DNA of 8,704 nt from Alkalinema sp. CAN_BIN05 (GTDB lineage: Bacteria; Cyanobacteriota; Cyanobacteriia; Leptolyngbyales; Leptolyngbyaceae), in NCBI GenBank assembly GCA_026786325.1, contig JAJAYH010000367.1, positions 1-8,704 on the forward strand, read 5' to 3'. The position numbers were made by a program, and so were the translations under genes. This document shows positions 1 to 6,305 of this stretch, in pieces (within the stretch, counting starts at the first letter, position 1; every line of letters starts with the position of its first letter). Below the pieces are notes generated by a model. That model made no database searches. It saw only the letters and a list, made by a program, of their open reading frames with translations, and was not told where the DNA came from.

Positions 1-1
1 T

Positions 2-352
2 GATATAGCCACAGGACAGAGCGGATACATTCAAGCAGCTATTCGTGGTCGGGTGGCTGGAATTGATCTAACTGTAAACAATCAAGGGACTGCTTCTTTT
101 ACTGGTGTATTTAATCCCAATTCTATTTTTGCGCCATTCATCATTGTCAATGGCACTCCCGATCTATTGTTGGATAACAATACGGCGAATGACCCTGCGG
201 TTTACTTCCCATTCTTAGGCTCGAACTCTGATGGAGTAGATCACATTCGTATGTTGGGTAGCAATGTCTTCGGGTTTGAAGATCTGCCAAATGGAGGCGA
301 TCGTGATTTTAATGACATTATTGTCAAAGTGACTCTGAAGGCGATTAAGTAG
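2..352 (+). CDS. DUF4114 domain protein, C-terminal fragment (5' end outside window)
   Basis: The reading frame is open from the window edge to a TAG at 350-352, giving 116 visible residues; the true start lies upstream. The C-terminus carries the hallmark acidic signature of DUF4114, FGFEDLPNGGDRDFND (just before the last dozen residues), preceded by beta-rich sequence with many Asn, Gly and Thr. DUF4114 is known as a C-terminal or repeated domain of large, often secreted or surface bacterial proteins; its invariant Glu and Asp residues suggest metal (calcium) binding or catalysis, but no function is established. The chain ends about 12 residues after the signature in a short basic tail (VTLKAIK), with no PEP-CTERM anchor visible. 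A GTG at 53 could be picked as a start but is internal, because the same frame with similar composition continues upstream. The full protein's architecture cannot be judged. Confidence 0.8.
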   Translation, partial: DIATGQSGYIQAAIRGRVAGIDLTVNNQGTASFTGVFNPNSIFAPFIIVNGTPDLLLDNNTANDPAVYFPFLGSNSDGVDHIRMLGSNVFGFEDLPNGGDRDFNDIIVKVTLKAIK

Positions 353-423
353 AATTTGATTCGTCAAACGTAGCTGGGGTTATTTCAATCTAGGAATAGG
401 TCAAGCTATTTTATTTGCCGAAA

Positions 424-696
424 TTATCCGCGAATCACAATAATATTTCTTCTTCCTGCTTGTGTGGTGGCGGTTTCTGTAGTAGTACGATCGCTGATGG
501 ATGGCAATCCAGAACGGCGATCGAATATCACCAACCAACCCGTATCTAAACTCAACCCTGACAGATACTTATCTAATTGCTCCAACCCTTCATGAAGCGG
601 ATCTTTCTTCCCATCGCGCCATACCTTGAGTTCCATACCCAAGGTCAAATCCTGATATCTCAAACAAATATCCATCCGCCCCGAACCCAGGGTCAT
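424..696 (-). pseudogene. C-terminal remnant of a PD-(D/E)XK nuclease (AAA-ATPase/nuclease fusion family)
   Basis: This 90-residue frame contains the C-terminal nuclease half of the family in which an N-terminal AAA ATPase is fused to a PD-(D/E)XK nuclease. The catalytic pattern is visible: Asp9 in GSGRMD, then Glu22-x-Lys24 in MELKVW. It is followed by the family's EGLEQLDKYL helix, the GWLVIFDRRSG strand and a TTTETATT tail, and it ends at a natural TAA (424-426). The ATPase and the rest of the nuclease, several hundred residues in intact relatives, are missing. The apparent ATG (694-696) lies inside the left terminal repeat of the MITE-like element at 683-828, and a TAG at 703-705 closes the frame just upstream, so this is a leftover and not a small gene. 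No ribosome binding site precedes it. I found no convincing N-terminal continuation beyond the element in the 63 bases before the dihydroorotase gene. Confidence 0.7.
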
Positions 697-828
697 TTCA
701 TTCTAAATTTAGGCAATGAGTTTAGGCCGTTTTCAACTATGGAGAGATAAAATTCACAACGCCTGAATGGGGGGCATTCTCGTAAATGTATAGAATGTCG
801 GAATTTAGAATGAAACAACCCTGGGATC
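683..828. mobile_element. MITE-like element, 146 bp with 27-bp terminal inverted repeats
   Basis: The left arm (683-709) and the reverse complement of the right arm (802-828) match at 24 of 27 positions. They share the blocks CCCAGGGT and TTTCATTCTAAATT. The 92-bp interior has no open frame of note but contains two further nested inverted pairs (AGGC[C]GTT near 723 with AACGCCT near 759; CATTCT at 775-780 with AGAATG at 792-797) and a TTTAGGC direct repeat (708-714 and 721-727). Short length, long imperfect terminal repeats, no coding capacity and internal hairpins are what a miniature inverted-repeat element shows. No clear target-site duplication is visible, so the ends are approximate. The element abuts the truncated nuclease gene. 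A structured RNA or a bidirectional terminator-like palindrome is the alternative reading. Confidence 0.6.
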
Positions 829-891
829 TGACCTTCCCGAATAAATCGATCGCATGATGGTCTTATTAAATCCTCATTCCTAGCTATCTTT

Positions 892-2151
892 CTACTGACA
901 CCAAGTTTTGATTACTTTGCCTTGAATAGTTTGATTCAAAAGATGAGTATTACGCGATCGGCTATTTAACGTTTGTTCAGTCACTAACCAACGTTCATTT
1001 GGATTAAATAGAATTAAAGATTGCAGGTTCTCCGGTTGTATTGATTGCAGGGTTTGATTCAAACAACTCATAGGCCGTTGGCTGAGACTTCGCCAGAGTT
1101 CTAGAGCTGTTAATGTTCCAGATTTGACTAAGGTATTCCAAAGTTCAGCTAGCGCAAATTCAAACCCGATCGCACCAGGAATTGTTTCTCCAAATGCAAC
1201 GGTTTTTTCTTCGTAGGTATAGCCGCTGTGATCTATGGCGATCGCATCTATTACACCAGATTTAATGGCTTGAATTAGAGCAATCCGATCGATCGGGTTG
1301 CCAAGTGGTGATAAAAATCGAAGATTTGGATCATAGTTCTGGAGATCGGTGGTGTCATACAGAAGATGTTGCCAAGTGACGCTAGCGGTGATGGGTAAAC
1401 CCTCAGATTTGGCGGCAGCGATCAGTTCCACAGCGCGGGCCGTCGAGATTCGCATGAGATGAACAGGAGTCTGGATTTCCCGCAGTAGCTCTAGAATCAT
1501 AGCGATCGGAACAGCCTCGGCACTAGATGGAATACCGGGCAAGCCAAATTTCAGTGCATTTACGCCATCACGAATAGTACCGTTACCCGTGAGATCTGTA
1601 TTACAGGGCCACAGCATAATAGGTTTTCCGAATGGCTGAAGATAGTCCAGTATTCGGCGCAACATCAGGGCAGCAGGTGCAGGTTTTCCGTCTGAAAAGC
1701 CTGTGACGTGGGGTTCGAGTTCTCTGAATTCACACAATTGCTGGCCTGCGGCGTTGAGCGTGAGTGCGCCCCAGAATTGAACATTAGGACCAATCGCCGC
1801 CAGAGTATTCGCCCTATGCCGCATAGAAGTCAGTTGACCTGAATTGTCTAAGGCGGGAGTAGTGTTGGGTAGGATATTGAGATTGGTGAATCCGCCAGAA
1901 ATAGCTGAATGAAGTAATGATTCTAAGGTCTCGCGTTCTTCATGGCCGGGTTCTCCCGATCGGCTATATAAATCCGTTAAGCCAGGACCGAAAACACAAT
2001 CCTGGCCATCAAGCACGATAGCGGAATGGGGAATTGACAATGTGGGACCGATCGCTTTGATGGTGCCATTCTCAAGCAGCACATCCCCAATACGATCGTG
2101 GTTTGCACTAGGATCGAGAATACGAACTTGTTGGAGAAATTCGAGCGTCAT
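892..2151 (-). CDS. pyrC: Dihydroorotase-family protein, probably non-catalytic
   Basis: The 419 residues cover the whole amidohydrolase fold of class I dihydroorotases (usually 420-430 aa), with the N-terminal beta sandwich and the typical C-terminal ILFNPNERWLV...NSRSRNTH...GKVIKTW segment. Dihydroorotase closes carbamoyl-aspartate to dihydroorotate in pyrimidine synthesis. Here the metal-binding HxH of the usual DxHVHFREPG block is replaced (DLYSRSGEPG, Tyr62 and Arg64), and the Arg of FREPG is Gly. The histidine of the HxED block is gone (WPCNTDL, 181-187), the His of CHVST is Arg234 (LMRISTA), and the TDHAPH block reads IDHSGY (Asp307 and His308 kept, Tyr311 for His). Only an Asp in FSDGK (154) remains of the class I metal site. 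It resembles the inactive PyrC-like subunits that support aspartate carbamoyltransferase in some bacteria; that role here is inferred. ATG at 2149-2151 follows an AGGAG (2162-2166) inside the upstream gene, two bases after its stop, so translation is probably coupled. Confidence 0.85.
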   Translation of the reverse strand: MTLEFLQQVRILDPSANHDRIGDVLLENGTIKAIGPTLSIPHSAIVLDGQDCVFGPGLTDLYSRSGEPGHEERETLESLLHSAISGGFTNLNILPNTTPALDNSGQLTSMRHRANTLAAIGPNVQFWGALTLNAAGQQLCEFRELEPHVTGFSDGKPAPAALMLRRILDYLQPFGKPIMLWPCNTDLTGNGTIRDGVNALKFGLPGIPSSAEAVPIAMILELLREIQTPVHLMRISTARAVELIAAAKSEGLPITASVTWQHLLYDTTDLQNYDPNLRFLSPLGNPIDRIALIQAIKSGVIDAIAIDHSGYTYEEKTVAFGETIPGAIGFEFALAELWNTLVKSGTLTALELWRSLSQRPMSCLNQTLQSIQPENLQSLILFNPNERWLVTEQTLNSRSRNTHLLNQTIQGKVIKTWCQ

Positions 2152-2153
2152 GT

Positions 2154-3488
2154 CTAAAGCGCTCCTGCGGCTGTTTTGTCGAGGATGCCGCCGAGGTGAA
2201 CGGTAATATTGGCGGCGCGCAATACGGGCGGACGAGCATCGCCTTTCTGATAATCAATTACGCTGACGGCTCCGTTGCCTTGTTTAAAGCTCCAGAACGA
2301 CTCTGGTCCGACTCCTACGACGTGACAGAGAATTGCTTTATTAATCGCATCGTGGGCGACGACTAGCGTCGTGGTTCCCGGTGTGGCATTTTGAACAATA
2401 TCATTCCAAGCTACGATCGCTCGTTCAAACACATCGTTTAAATTTTCACCTTCGGGCATCTGTACTGTTTCCGGTTTTGCTTGCCATGCATCTAGCAATT
2501 CACTATCCGTTAGTCGAATTTCAGACTCTAGCTTTCCTTCCCACGTTCCATGACTGATTTCCCAAAGGTCTTTTCGTTCTGTTAGTTCAATATGTGGATG
2601 GTGTTTCAGAATCAATTCGGCAGTTTCTTTTGGACGTGACATCGAACTTGTGACGGCAGCATTTATTTTTACGGCTTTTAAGAAATCTCCAGCTTGTTGG
2701 GCTTGGTGTTGACCATATTCATTTAAGGGAATGTCAATTTGACCTTGAAAACGACCATCCCGGTTCCAGTTGGTTTCACCGTGACGCACCAACAATAGGC
2801 GTTTGACCCGATCGTGCCTAACTTTAGGAAGCGGCTCGCCAAGGTGGGCCGTGAGGTTGAGTGATTCGATTTGGACAGGTTCACTGAATTGACCCGAAAA
2901 ATTCAAGACGCTGATGCAGCAGTTAGATTGTTCGAGGCGTTGGTGCTCGACTGCCGTCAATCCTATGGCAGTGTTGATTAAAGCCCGGTTAATGGCGCTG
3001 TGGGCAACGATTAAGAGCGTTTGATTTGGGTGTTTTGGAAGAGTGTCATTCTAGAAGCGAGTGGCTTGTTCATAGAGATCAACGATCGGATAGAAGTCAA
3101 CATCCGTCCCATCGGCGGCAGTCCCTTTAAAGTGAAGCTTGTGAGGAGCCGATCGCCATTGTTCCATTTGGTCTGGAAACTTAGACTCGATGTCTGTAAA
3201 AAGTAACTCTTCCCAAAGTTTTAGGTTTACTTCTTTCAGATCGTCGCTGTAGAGAATGGTCATGCTATCGGTCCGATCGGCCATGATAAGCGCAGTAGTT
3301 TCGCGGGTGCGCTGAAAGGGGCTGCTGTAGACCGCATCAATAGCAATGCTGCCGATAGCGCTCCCCACTTGGGTGCCCATGGTTTGCCCGCGCTGCGTAA
3401 GGCTTGATTTATCGCAGTGGCCTTGAATTCGACCTTCAACGTTATAAGTACTTTCGCCGTGACGCACAATAATGACGCGGGTTGCCAT
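2154..3488 (-). pseudogene. Tandem-domain histidine phosphatase (phosphoglycerate-mutase-like) with in-frame amber codon
   Basis: Read through one TAG, this is a 444-codon protein with two histidine-phosphatase domains, the layout and length of the cyanobacterial family usually called phosphoglycerate mutase or phosphatase; the physiological substrate is unclear. Domain 1 starts MATRVIIVRHGESTYN (catalytic His10) and has its second catalytic His at 163 (LIVAHSAINRA). Domain 2 has LLLVRHGETNWN (His236) and VVAHDAINK (His379), and the protein ends GGILDKTAAGAL. The TAG at 3051-3053 (codon 146) falls in LYEQATRF-stop-ND, where relatives have Trp (TGG). Both flanks are in the same frame and well conserved, with no other lesion, so one base change explains it. 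The truncated 145-residue product would lack His163 of domain 1 and all of domain 2. The start at 3486-3488 has GGAGA seven bases upstream; a longer frame from 3572 has no such site. It could be a recent pseudogene, a sequencing error or readthrough. Confidence 0.85.
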
Positions 3489-3554
3489 GCTAGTTCTCCA
3501 AGTTTCACCAAGATCCGCCCCAATCCTACCGCAGTGTGGCGTAGCTAAAAATAC

Positions 3555-3584
3555 TTGACAACTCGAAGTCATTTCGACTACGCT
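3555..3584 (+). promoter_or_regulatory. Candidate sigma70 promoter with palindromic operator, upstream of the Prx-Grx gene
   Basis: A perfect -35 box TTGACA (3555-3560) is followed after 18 bases by TACGCT (3579-3584), a weak -10 box matching the consensus at the first, second and last bases. The spacer contains the palindrome TCGAAGTCATTTCGA (3563-3577; arms TCGAA and TTCGA), placed so that a bound protein would cover the promoter. The block CGAAGTCATT occurs there (3564-3573) and again at 3598-3607 in the predicted leader. Transcription would begin near 3590, about 45 bases before the ATG. The boxes are seen; regulator binding is inferred. Confidence 0.45.
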
Positions 3585-3635
3585 TTAATTCAAGAAACGA
3601 AGTCATTATTACTCAATTAAATTTTAGGAGTCCTT

Positions 3636-4367
3636 ATGGTATTTCAAAATCGCGAAGGTCAGAAAGTTCCGAGTGTGACCTTTCGGGCGAGAGAAAATGG
3701 TGAATGGGTTGATGTAAAGAGCGATGATTTGTTTGCCGGACGTACCGTTGCCGTCTTTTCGCTGCCGGGTGCGTTCACGCCGACCTGTTCTTCGACCCAT
3801 GTACCGGGTTACAACCAATTAGCTCCTGCGTTTCATGAAAATGGCATAGACGAGATTGTTTGTTTGTCGGTGAATGATGGGTTTGTCATGGAGGAATGGT
3901 CGAAGGATCAACAAGCGGAGAATGTTCGGTTTATTCCGGATGGGAATGGTCAGTTTACGGATGGAATGGGGTTGTTGGTTGATAAGGCTGATTTAGGCTT
4001 TGGAAAACGATCGTGGCGTTATTCGATGATTGTCAAGGATGGCGTTGTCGATAAGATGTTTATTGAGCCGGAAGAGCCAGGAGATCCGTTTAAGGTTTCG
4101 GATGCAGAAACAATGCTTAATCACATCAATCCGAATGCAGTGAAGCCAAAAAATGTGTTTCTATTTACTAAGAAAGACTGTCCATTCTGTGCAAAAGCAA
4201 AGGCAATGTTAAGCGATCGGGGAATGAGTTATGAAGAAATTTCCGTTGGTAAAGATGTTAGCTCGAAAGCGTTGAAAGCGGCGACAGGTGCATTGACGGT
4301 CCCTCAAATCTTTATTGACGGAACGTTAATTGGTGGTTCGGATGATTTAGAAGCCTATTTTGCTTAG
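3636..4367 (+). CDS. Hybrid peroxiredoxin-5/glutaredoxin thiol peroxidase
   Basis: The 243-residue protein fuses an atypical Prx5 domain (about 1-165) to a C-terminal glutaredoxin (about 172-243). The peroxidatic cysteine is Cys51 in the PGAFTPTC motif (Thr48 and Cys51 of TxxC), and the supporting Arg128 is in SWRYSMIV. The glutaredoxin carries the dithiol site CPFC (Cys182, Cys185), the cis-proline segment TVPQIF (Pro223) and the glutathione-binding GGSDDL. Such hybrids, studied in Haemophilus and Chromatium, reduce hydrogen and alkyl peroxides with glutathione (or glutathione amide), the fused glutaredoxin recycling the oxidised peroxiredoxin; the enzyme acts in the cytosol. The ATG has an AGGAG five bases upstream (3626-3630), which fixes the start. 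It diverges from the phosphatase gene and faces desA, with its own promoter candidate, so it is probably monocistronic. In an oxygen-producing cell its role would be peroxide defence. Confidence 0.93.
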   Translation: MVFQNREGQKVPSVTFRARENGEWVDVKSDDLFAGRTVAVFSLPGAFTPTCSSTHVPGYNQLAPAFHENGIDEIVCLSVNDGFVMEEWSKDQQAENVRFIPDGNGQFTDGMGLLVDKADLGFGKRSWRYSMIVKDGVVDKMFIEPEEPGDPFKVSDAETMLNHINPNAVKPKNVFLFTKKDCPFCAKAKAMLSDRGMSYEEISVGKDVSSKALKAATGALTVPQIFIDGTLIGGSDDLEAYFA

Positions 4368-4370
4368 AAA

Positions 4371-4393
4371 CATGGGTTGAATGAGAACCCGTG
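4371..4393 (+). other. Small hairpin just after the Prx-Grx stop codon
   Basis: CATGGGTT (4371-4378) and AACCCGTG (4386-4393) pair over eight bases, one of them G-U, around a seven-base loop, starting three bases after the stop codon. No T-run follows, so it is not a classical terminator by itself. It could protect the 3' end of the mRNA. Confidence 0.3.
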
Positions 4394-4400
4394 AATGAAT

Positions 4401-4482
4401 GATTCTGTTGGCGAATTTGATTCAAGTTAAGAAGCGATATACATAGTGCGATCGTTGTCCCAATTCGTCAACAGAATCTTTT
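4401..4482 (+). other. Long-stem, long-loop inverted repeat downstream of Prx-Grx (possible terminator)
   Basis: GATTCTGTTGGCGAATT (4401-4417) pairs with AATTCGTCAACAGAATC (4462-4478). Seventeen consecutive positions match, one of them G-U, around a loop of 44 bases. A short T-run (TTTT, 4479-4482) follows directly, as in an intrinsic terminator, but the loop is far longer than usual. It may be a backup terminator, a structured 3' end, or a trace of an intergenic repeat; the sequence does not decide. Confidence 0.4.
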
Positions 4483-4554
4483 AAGAGACCTGCGCAACCA
4501 CGATGTCATAAGAGCTTAAAACTGTCTAAGATATTGATCTAAATATCCAACCTT

Positions 4555-4604
4555 AAAACAAAACTGAGACCGTAAGACTTGACTTACGATCTCAGTTTTA
4601 TAAT
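4555..4604. terminator. Bidirectional intrinsic terminator between convergent Prx-Grx and desA
   Basis: AAACTGAGA-C-CGTAAG (4561-4576) pairs with CTTACG-A-TCTCAGTTT (4583-4598). This gives fifteen base pairs and one C-A mismatch around the six-base loop ACTTGA. A T-rich tail (TTTTATAATT) follows on the plus strand, and the A-rich left flank (AAAACAAAA) gives a T-tract on the minus strand. It sits 31 bases beyond the desA stop codon and nearly 200 bases beyond the Prx-Grx stop, so it can end both transcripts. Confidence 0.85.
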
Positions 4605-4629
4605 TAAGTGGCAGTCAAGTAATTAAACC

Positions 4630-5682
4630 CTAACCTTTAGTTGAATCAAACTCATTAAAGCTTTGATAGAACCGATCCTCATGATACAGATGACATTCTT
4701 GCGTAATCTGTTTCACTAGTTTTAAATCGAAATTCCGAATCACCATGTCGTCGCCCCAGATGGACTTCAAATGGTTATGTACAGCCCGAAGGTTGTAGGA
4801 CGGAATTGCAACGGAAACATGGTGAGGAATATGGACATTGATGTGATGGCATAGGAATTCAACGCCAGCCGGATATTCACAATGTACAGTCCCAAACAAT
4901 TGCGCTTTCGCCGCATCCCAAACATGAGGTTCTTGGAATTGGATTTCCGGCAAGGTGTGGTGAACAATGGTGAAGGTGCTCATCCAGAAGTGATATCCCA
5001 ACCAAGGCATAATCCAAAACTTAACCAACGCCCAAGGACCAAGGTAATAAGTGAGCAAAGGCAAGAAGATTAATCCAGCCGCAATTACAAACCAATTTGA
5101 GAAGTTTGCTTTTGCCCGATCGCGAGGATGGTAGTTGCTTAGGTCAAAGTGAATCAATGCCCAGTGGAATACAGAACCAATCCACCAGAAATTCCCACGG
5201 ACCAGCTTATAGCCGACTTTACGTACGATGTCTGATGTTTCGTAAAGCTCAGGACGCAACGGTTGCCAAGCATTGTCCACATCCATTTTATTGGTGTGAT
5301 TGTGGTGCTTGTCATGGAGAAAGCGCCAGCTATGAAATGGGTAAAGCAACGGCAAAAATGCCAAATGTCCGACGACATCATTCACCCATTTACGCTTAGC
5401 AAACGATCGGTGGCCACAGTCATGACCAATCACAAAGAATCCCGTTAGTGCAGTCCCCGTTAAGAACCAAGCAAACGGCAATAGAAACCAAGGTGAGTAG
5501 GCTAAAGCAACATAGCTCAGAGTCAGAGATACTAGTGTAATTGCAACTTGAGTCCAAGCTTTAACGGCATTTTTCTGAAAATATTCACGGGGAATTGATT
5601 TAACAATATCCCGTAGATGCAGAGTGGTTCCCGTATTAGCGGGATTGGCGGGAAATTTTCCAGGGTTAATTGTCGCGGTCAT
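4630..5682 (-). CDS. desA: Acyl-lipid delta-12 fatty-acid desaturase
   Basis: DesA-type desaturases introduce the delta-12 double bond into oleoyl chains of membrane glycerolipids, using ferredoxin and a di-iron centre, in thylakoid and plasma membranes. The 350-residue length matches the family (about 350). All three histidine boxes are intact: HDCGH (87-91), HDKHH (123-127) and HIPHH (284-288). Around them lie strongly conserved DesA blocks such as GTALTGFFVIGHDCGHRSFAK, YPFHSWRFLHD, MSTFTIVHHTLPEI and NVHIPHHVSVAIPSYNLR. Hydrophobic stretches at about 46-62, 64-86, 195-213 and 216-230 fit the expected membrane spans. ATG at 5680-5682 has GGAG six bases upstream (5689-5692), and the N-terminus MTATI matches known DesA starts. 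The end of transcription is the strong hairpin at 4555-4604. In other cyanobacteria desA is cold-induced; the long predicted leader here would allow similar control, but that is inference. Confidence 0.93.
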   Translation of the reverse strand: MTATINPGKFPANPANTGTTLHLRDIVKSIPREYFQKNAVKAWTQVAITLVSLTLSYVALAYSPWFLLPFAWFLTGTALTGFFVIGHDCGHRSFAKRKWVNDVVGHLAFLPLLYPFHSWRFLHDKHHNHTNKMDVDNAWQPLRPELYETSDIVRKVGYKLVRGNFWWIGSVFHWALIHFDLSNYHPRDRAKANFSNWFVIAAGLIFLPLLTYYLGPWALVKFWIMPWLGYHFWMSTFTIVHHTLPEIQFQEPHVWDAAKAQLFGTVHCEYPAGVEFLCHHINVHIPHHVSVAIPSYNLRAVHNHLKSIWGDDMVIRNFDLKLVKQITQECHLYHEDRFYQSFNEFDSTKG

Positions 5683-5830
5683 TCACTACTCCGAAGATTG
5701 GATCGCATTAGAGTTCTTAAATCAAATACCCAAAAATACGTTGTCGAGATACCCAATGTCGGAGATGAATCATTGAAACTCAACGCCTAATATCCAACGT
5801 TTCATGAGAACTTGTTACAAAACCTCATCA

Positions 5831-5839
5831 TTTATAGCA
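5831..5839 (-). promoter_or_regulatory. Candidate extended -10 promoter for desA
   Basis: On the minus strand the spacer upstream of desA reads TGCTATAAAT, an extended -10 element (TGn followed by TATAAA) about 150 bases before the desA ATG. No good -35 box lies at the usual distance, which extended -10 promoters tolerate. It would give a leader of roughly 140 bases. The rest of the 185-base spacer (5683-5867) shows no other clear signal and no terminator after the DUF6464-like gene, so read-through from that gene into desA is also possible. Confidence 0.3.
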
Positions 5840-5867
5840 TGATTCGTTACGACGCTTGTTCCAACTT

Positions 5868-6254
5868 CTAGGGGTGATTTCCTCGCGGCTCGTAATGGCG
5901 ACAGTTGGCACAGGGTCCGACGGGTTCAATCCCACAACGCAAGAGTTCCGATCGGGCATTAAAAGCACAACTTGCATCCCCAATGACCCAACGACCCTCA
6001 ATTAGGGTCTGCTCCGTGGGCCGATCTCGTTCTTGAACATACAGGGCGATGGTTTGGAGGCGATATTTTCCGGCTTGGAGCTGGTAGCGATGTCGTCGTT
6101 CTAAGACCGCATAGGTTGCCCCGGCCACATCCAGATAGGCTCCCGGCTGAGGCATCCAGTCCAGATAAATCTTTCCCAAGGACGTGGAAGAGGCTTGGAG
6201 GATGACCTCGGTGGGTAGATCTAGAGTTTGCAACTGGGGCGGGTTTGCGTCCAT
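5868..6254 (-). CDS. DUF6464-like cyanobacterial protein with conserved cysteine cluster
   Basis: This 128-residue soluble protein has a beta-rich N-terminal part (about 15-75: PTEVILQ, KIYLDWMPQPGAYLDVAG, YAVLERRHRYQ, LQTIALYVQ). Its compact C-terminal motif is GDASCAFNARSELLRC...GPCANCRHYE. Cys96, Cys107, Cys115 and Cys118, with His120 close by, could form a zinc or other metal site; the CxxC at the end is typical of zinc-binding proteins. I recognise the motif as that of a cyanobacteria-restricted family I believe is DUF6464, with no known function. There is no signal peptide or membrane segment, so it should be cytosolic. The start ATG (6252-6254) lacks a clear Shine-Dalgarno sequence. 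It lies 51 bases after the DUF4335 gene on the same strand, suggesting one transcript. The family name is from memory and less certain than the gene itself. Confidence 0.75.
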   Translation of the reverse strand: MDANPPQLQTLDLPTEVILQASSTSLGKIYLDWMPQPGAYLDVAGATYAVLERRHRYQLQAGKYRLQTIALYVQERDRPTEQTLIEGRWVIGDASCAFNARSELLRCGIEPVGPCANCRHYEPRGNHP

Positions 6255-6305
6255 GGCGGTTTAAAATTATTAACGAAATAAGCGAAACAGGTGAGTTTGA
6301 AGACT

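Noticed and set aside
395..416. AATAG/CTATT stem followed by TTATTT after the DUF4114 gene as a terminator
   Set aside because: The stem is only five A-T-rich pairs, too weak to call.
2154..2960. Treating the second phosphatase domain as its own gene starting at TTG 2958-2960
   Set aside because: The same frame continues upstream through conserved sequence, including the catalytic His of domain 1, to the amber codon; the TTG has no clear ribosome binding site.
3051..3053. Programmed recoding (pyrrolysine or other amino acid at TAG)
   Set aside because: Nothing in the sequence supports it: there is no insertion element-like structure that I can recognise, and TAG is used as the ordinary stop of neighbouring genes. 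A point mutation or sequence error is simpler.
3021..3206. Plus-strand open frame across the amber site of the phosphatase gene
   Set aside because: It is antisense to the conserved phosphatase coding sequence, has no ribosome binding site and encodes no recognisable protein.
3489..3572. Longer phosphatase start at 3570-3572 adding 28 residues (MTSSCQVFLATPH...)
   Set aside because: The family begins with MATRVIIVRHG, and a good GGAGA precedes the internal ATG at 3488; the extension also runs into the promoter of the divergent gene.
5097..5448. Several plus- and minus-strand frames inside desA
   Set aside because: All are shadows of the well-conserved desaturase frame with its three histidine boxes.
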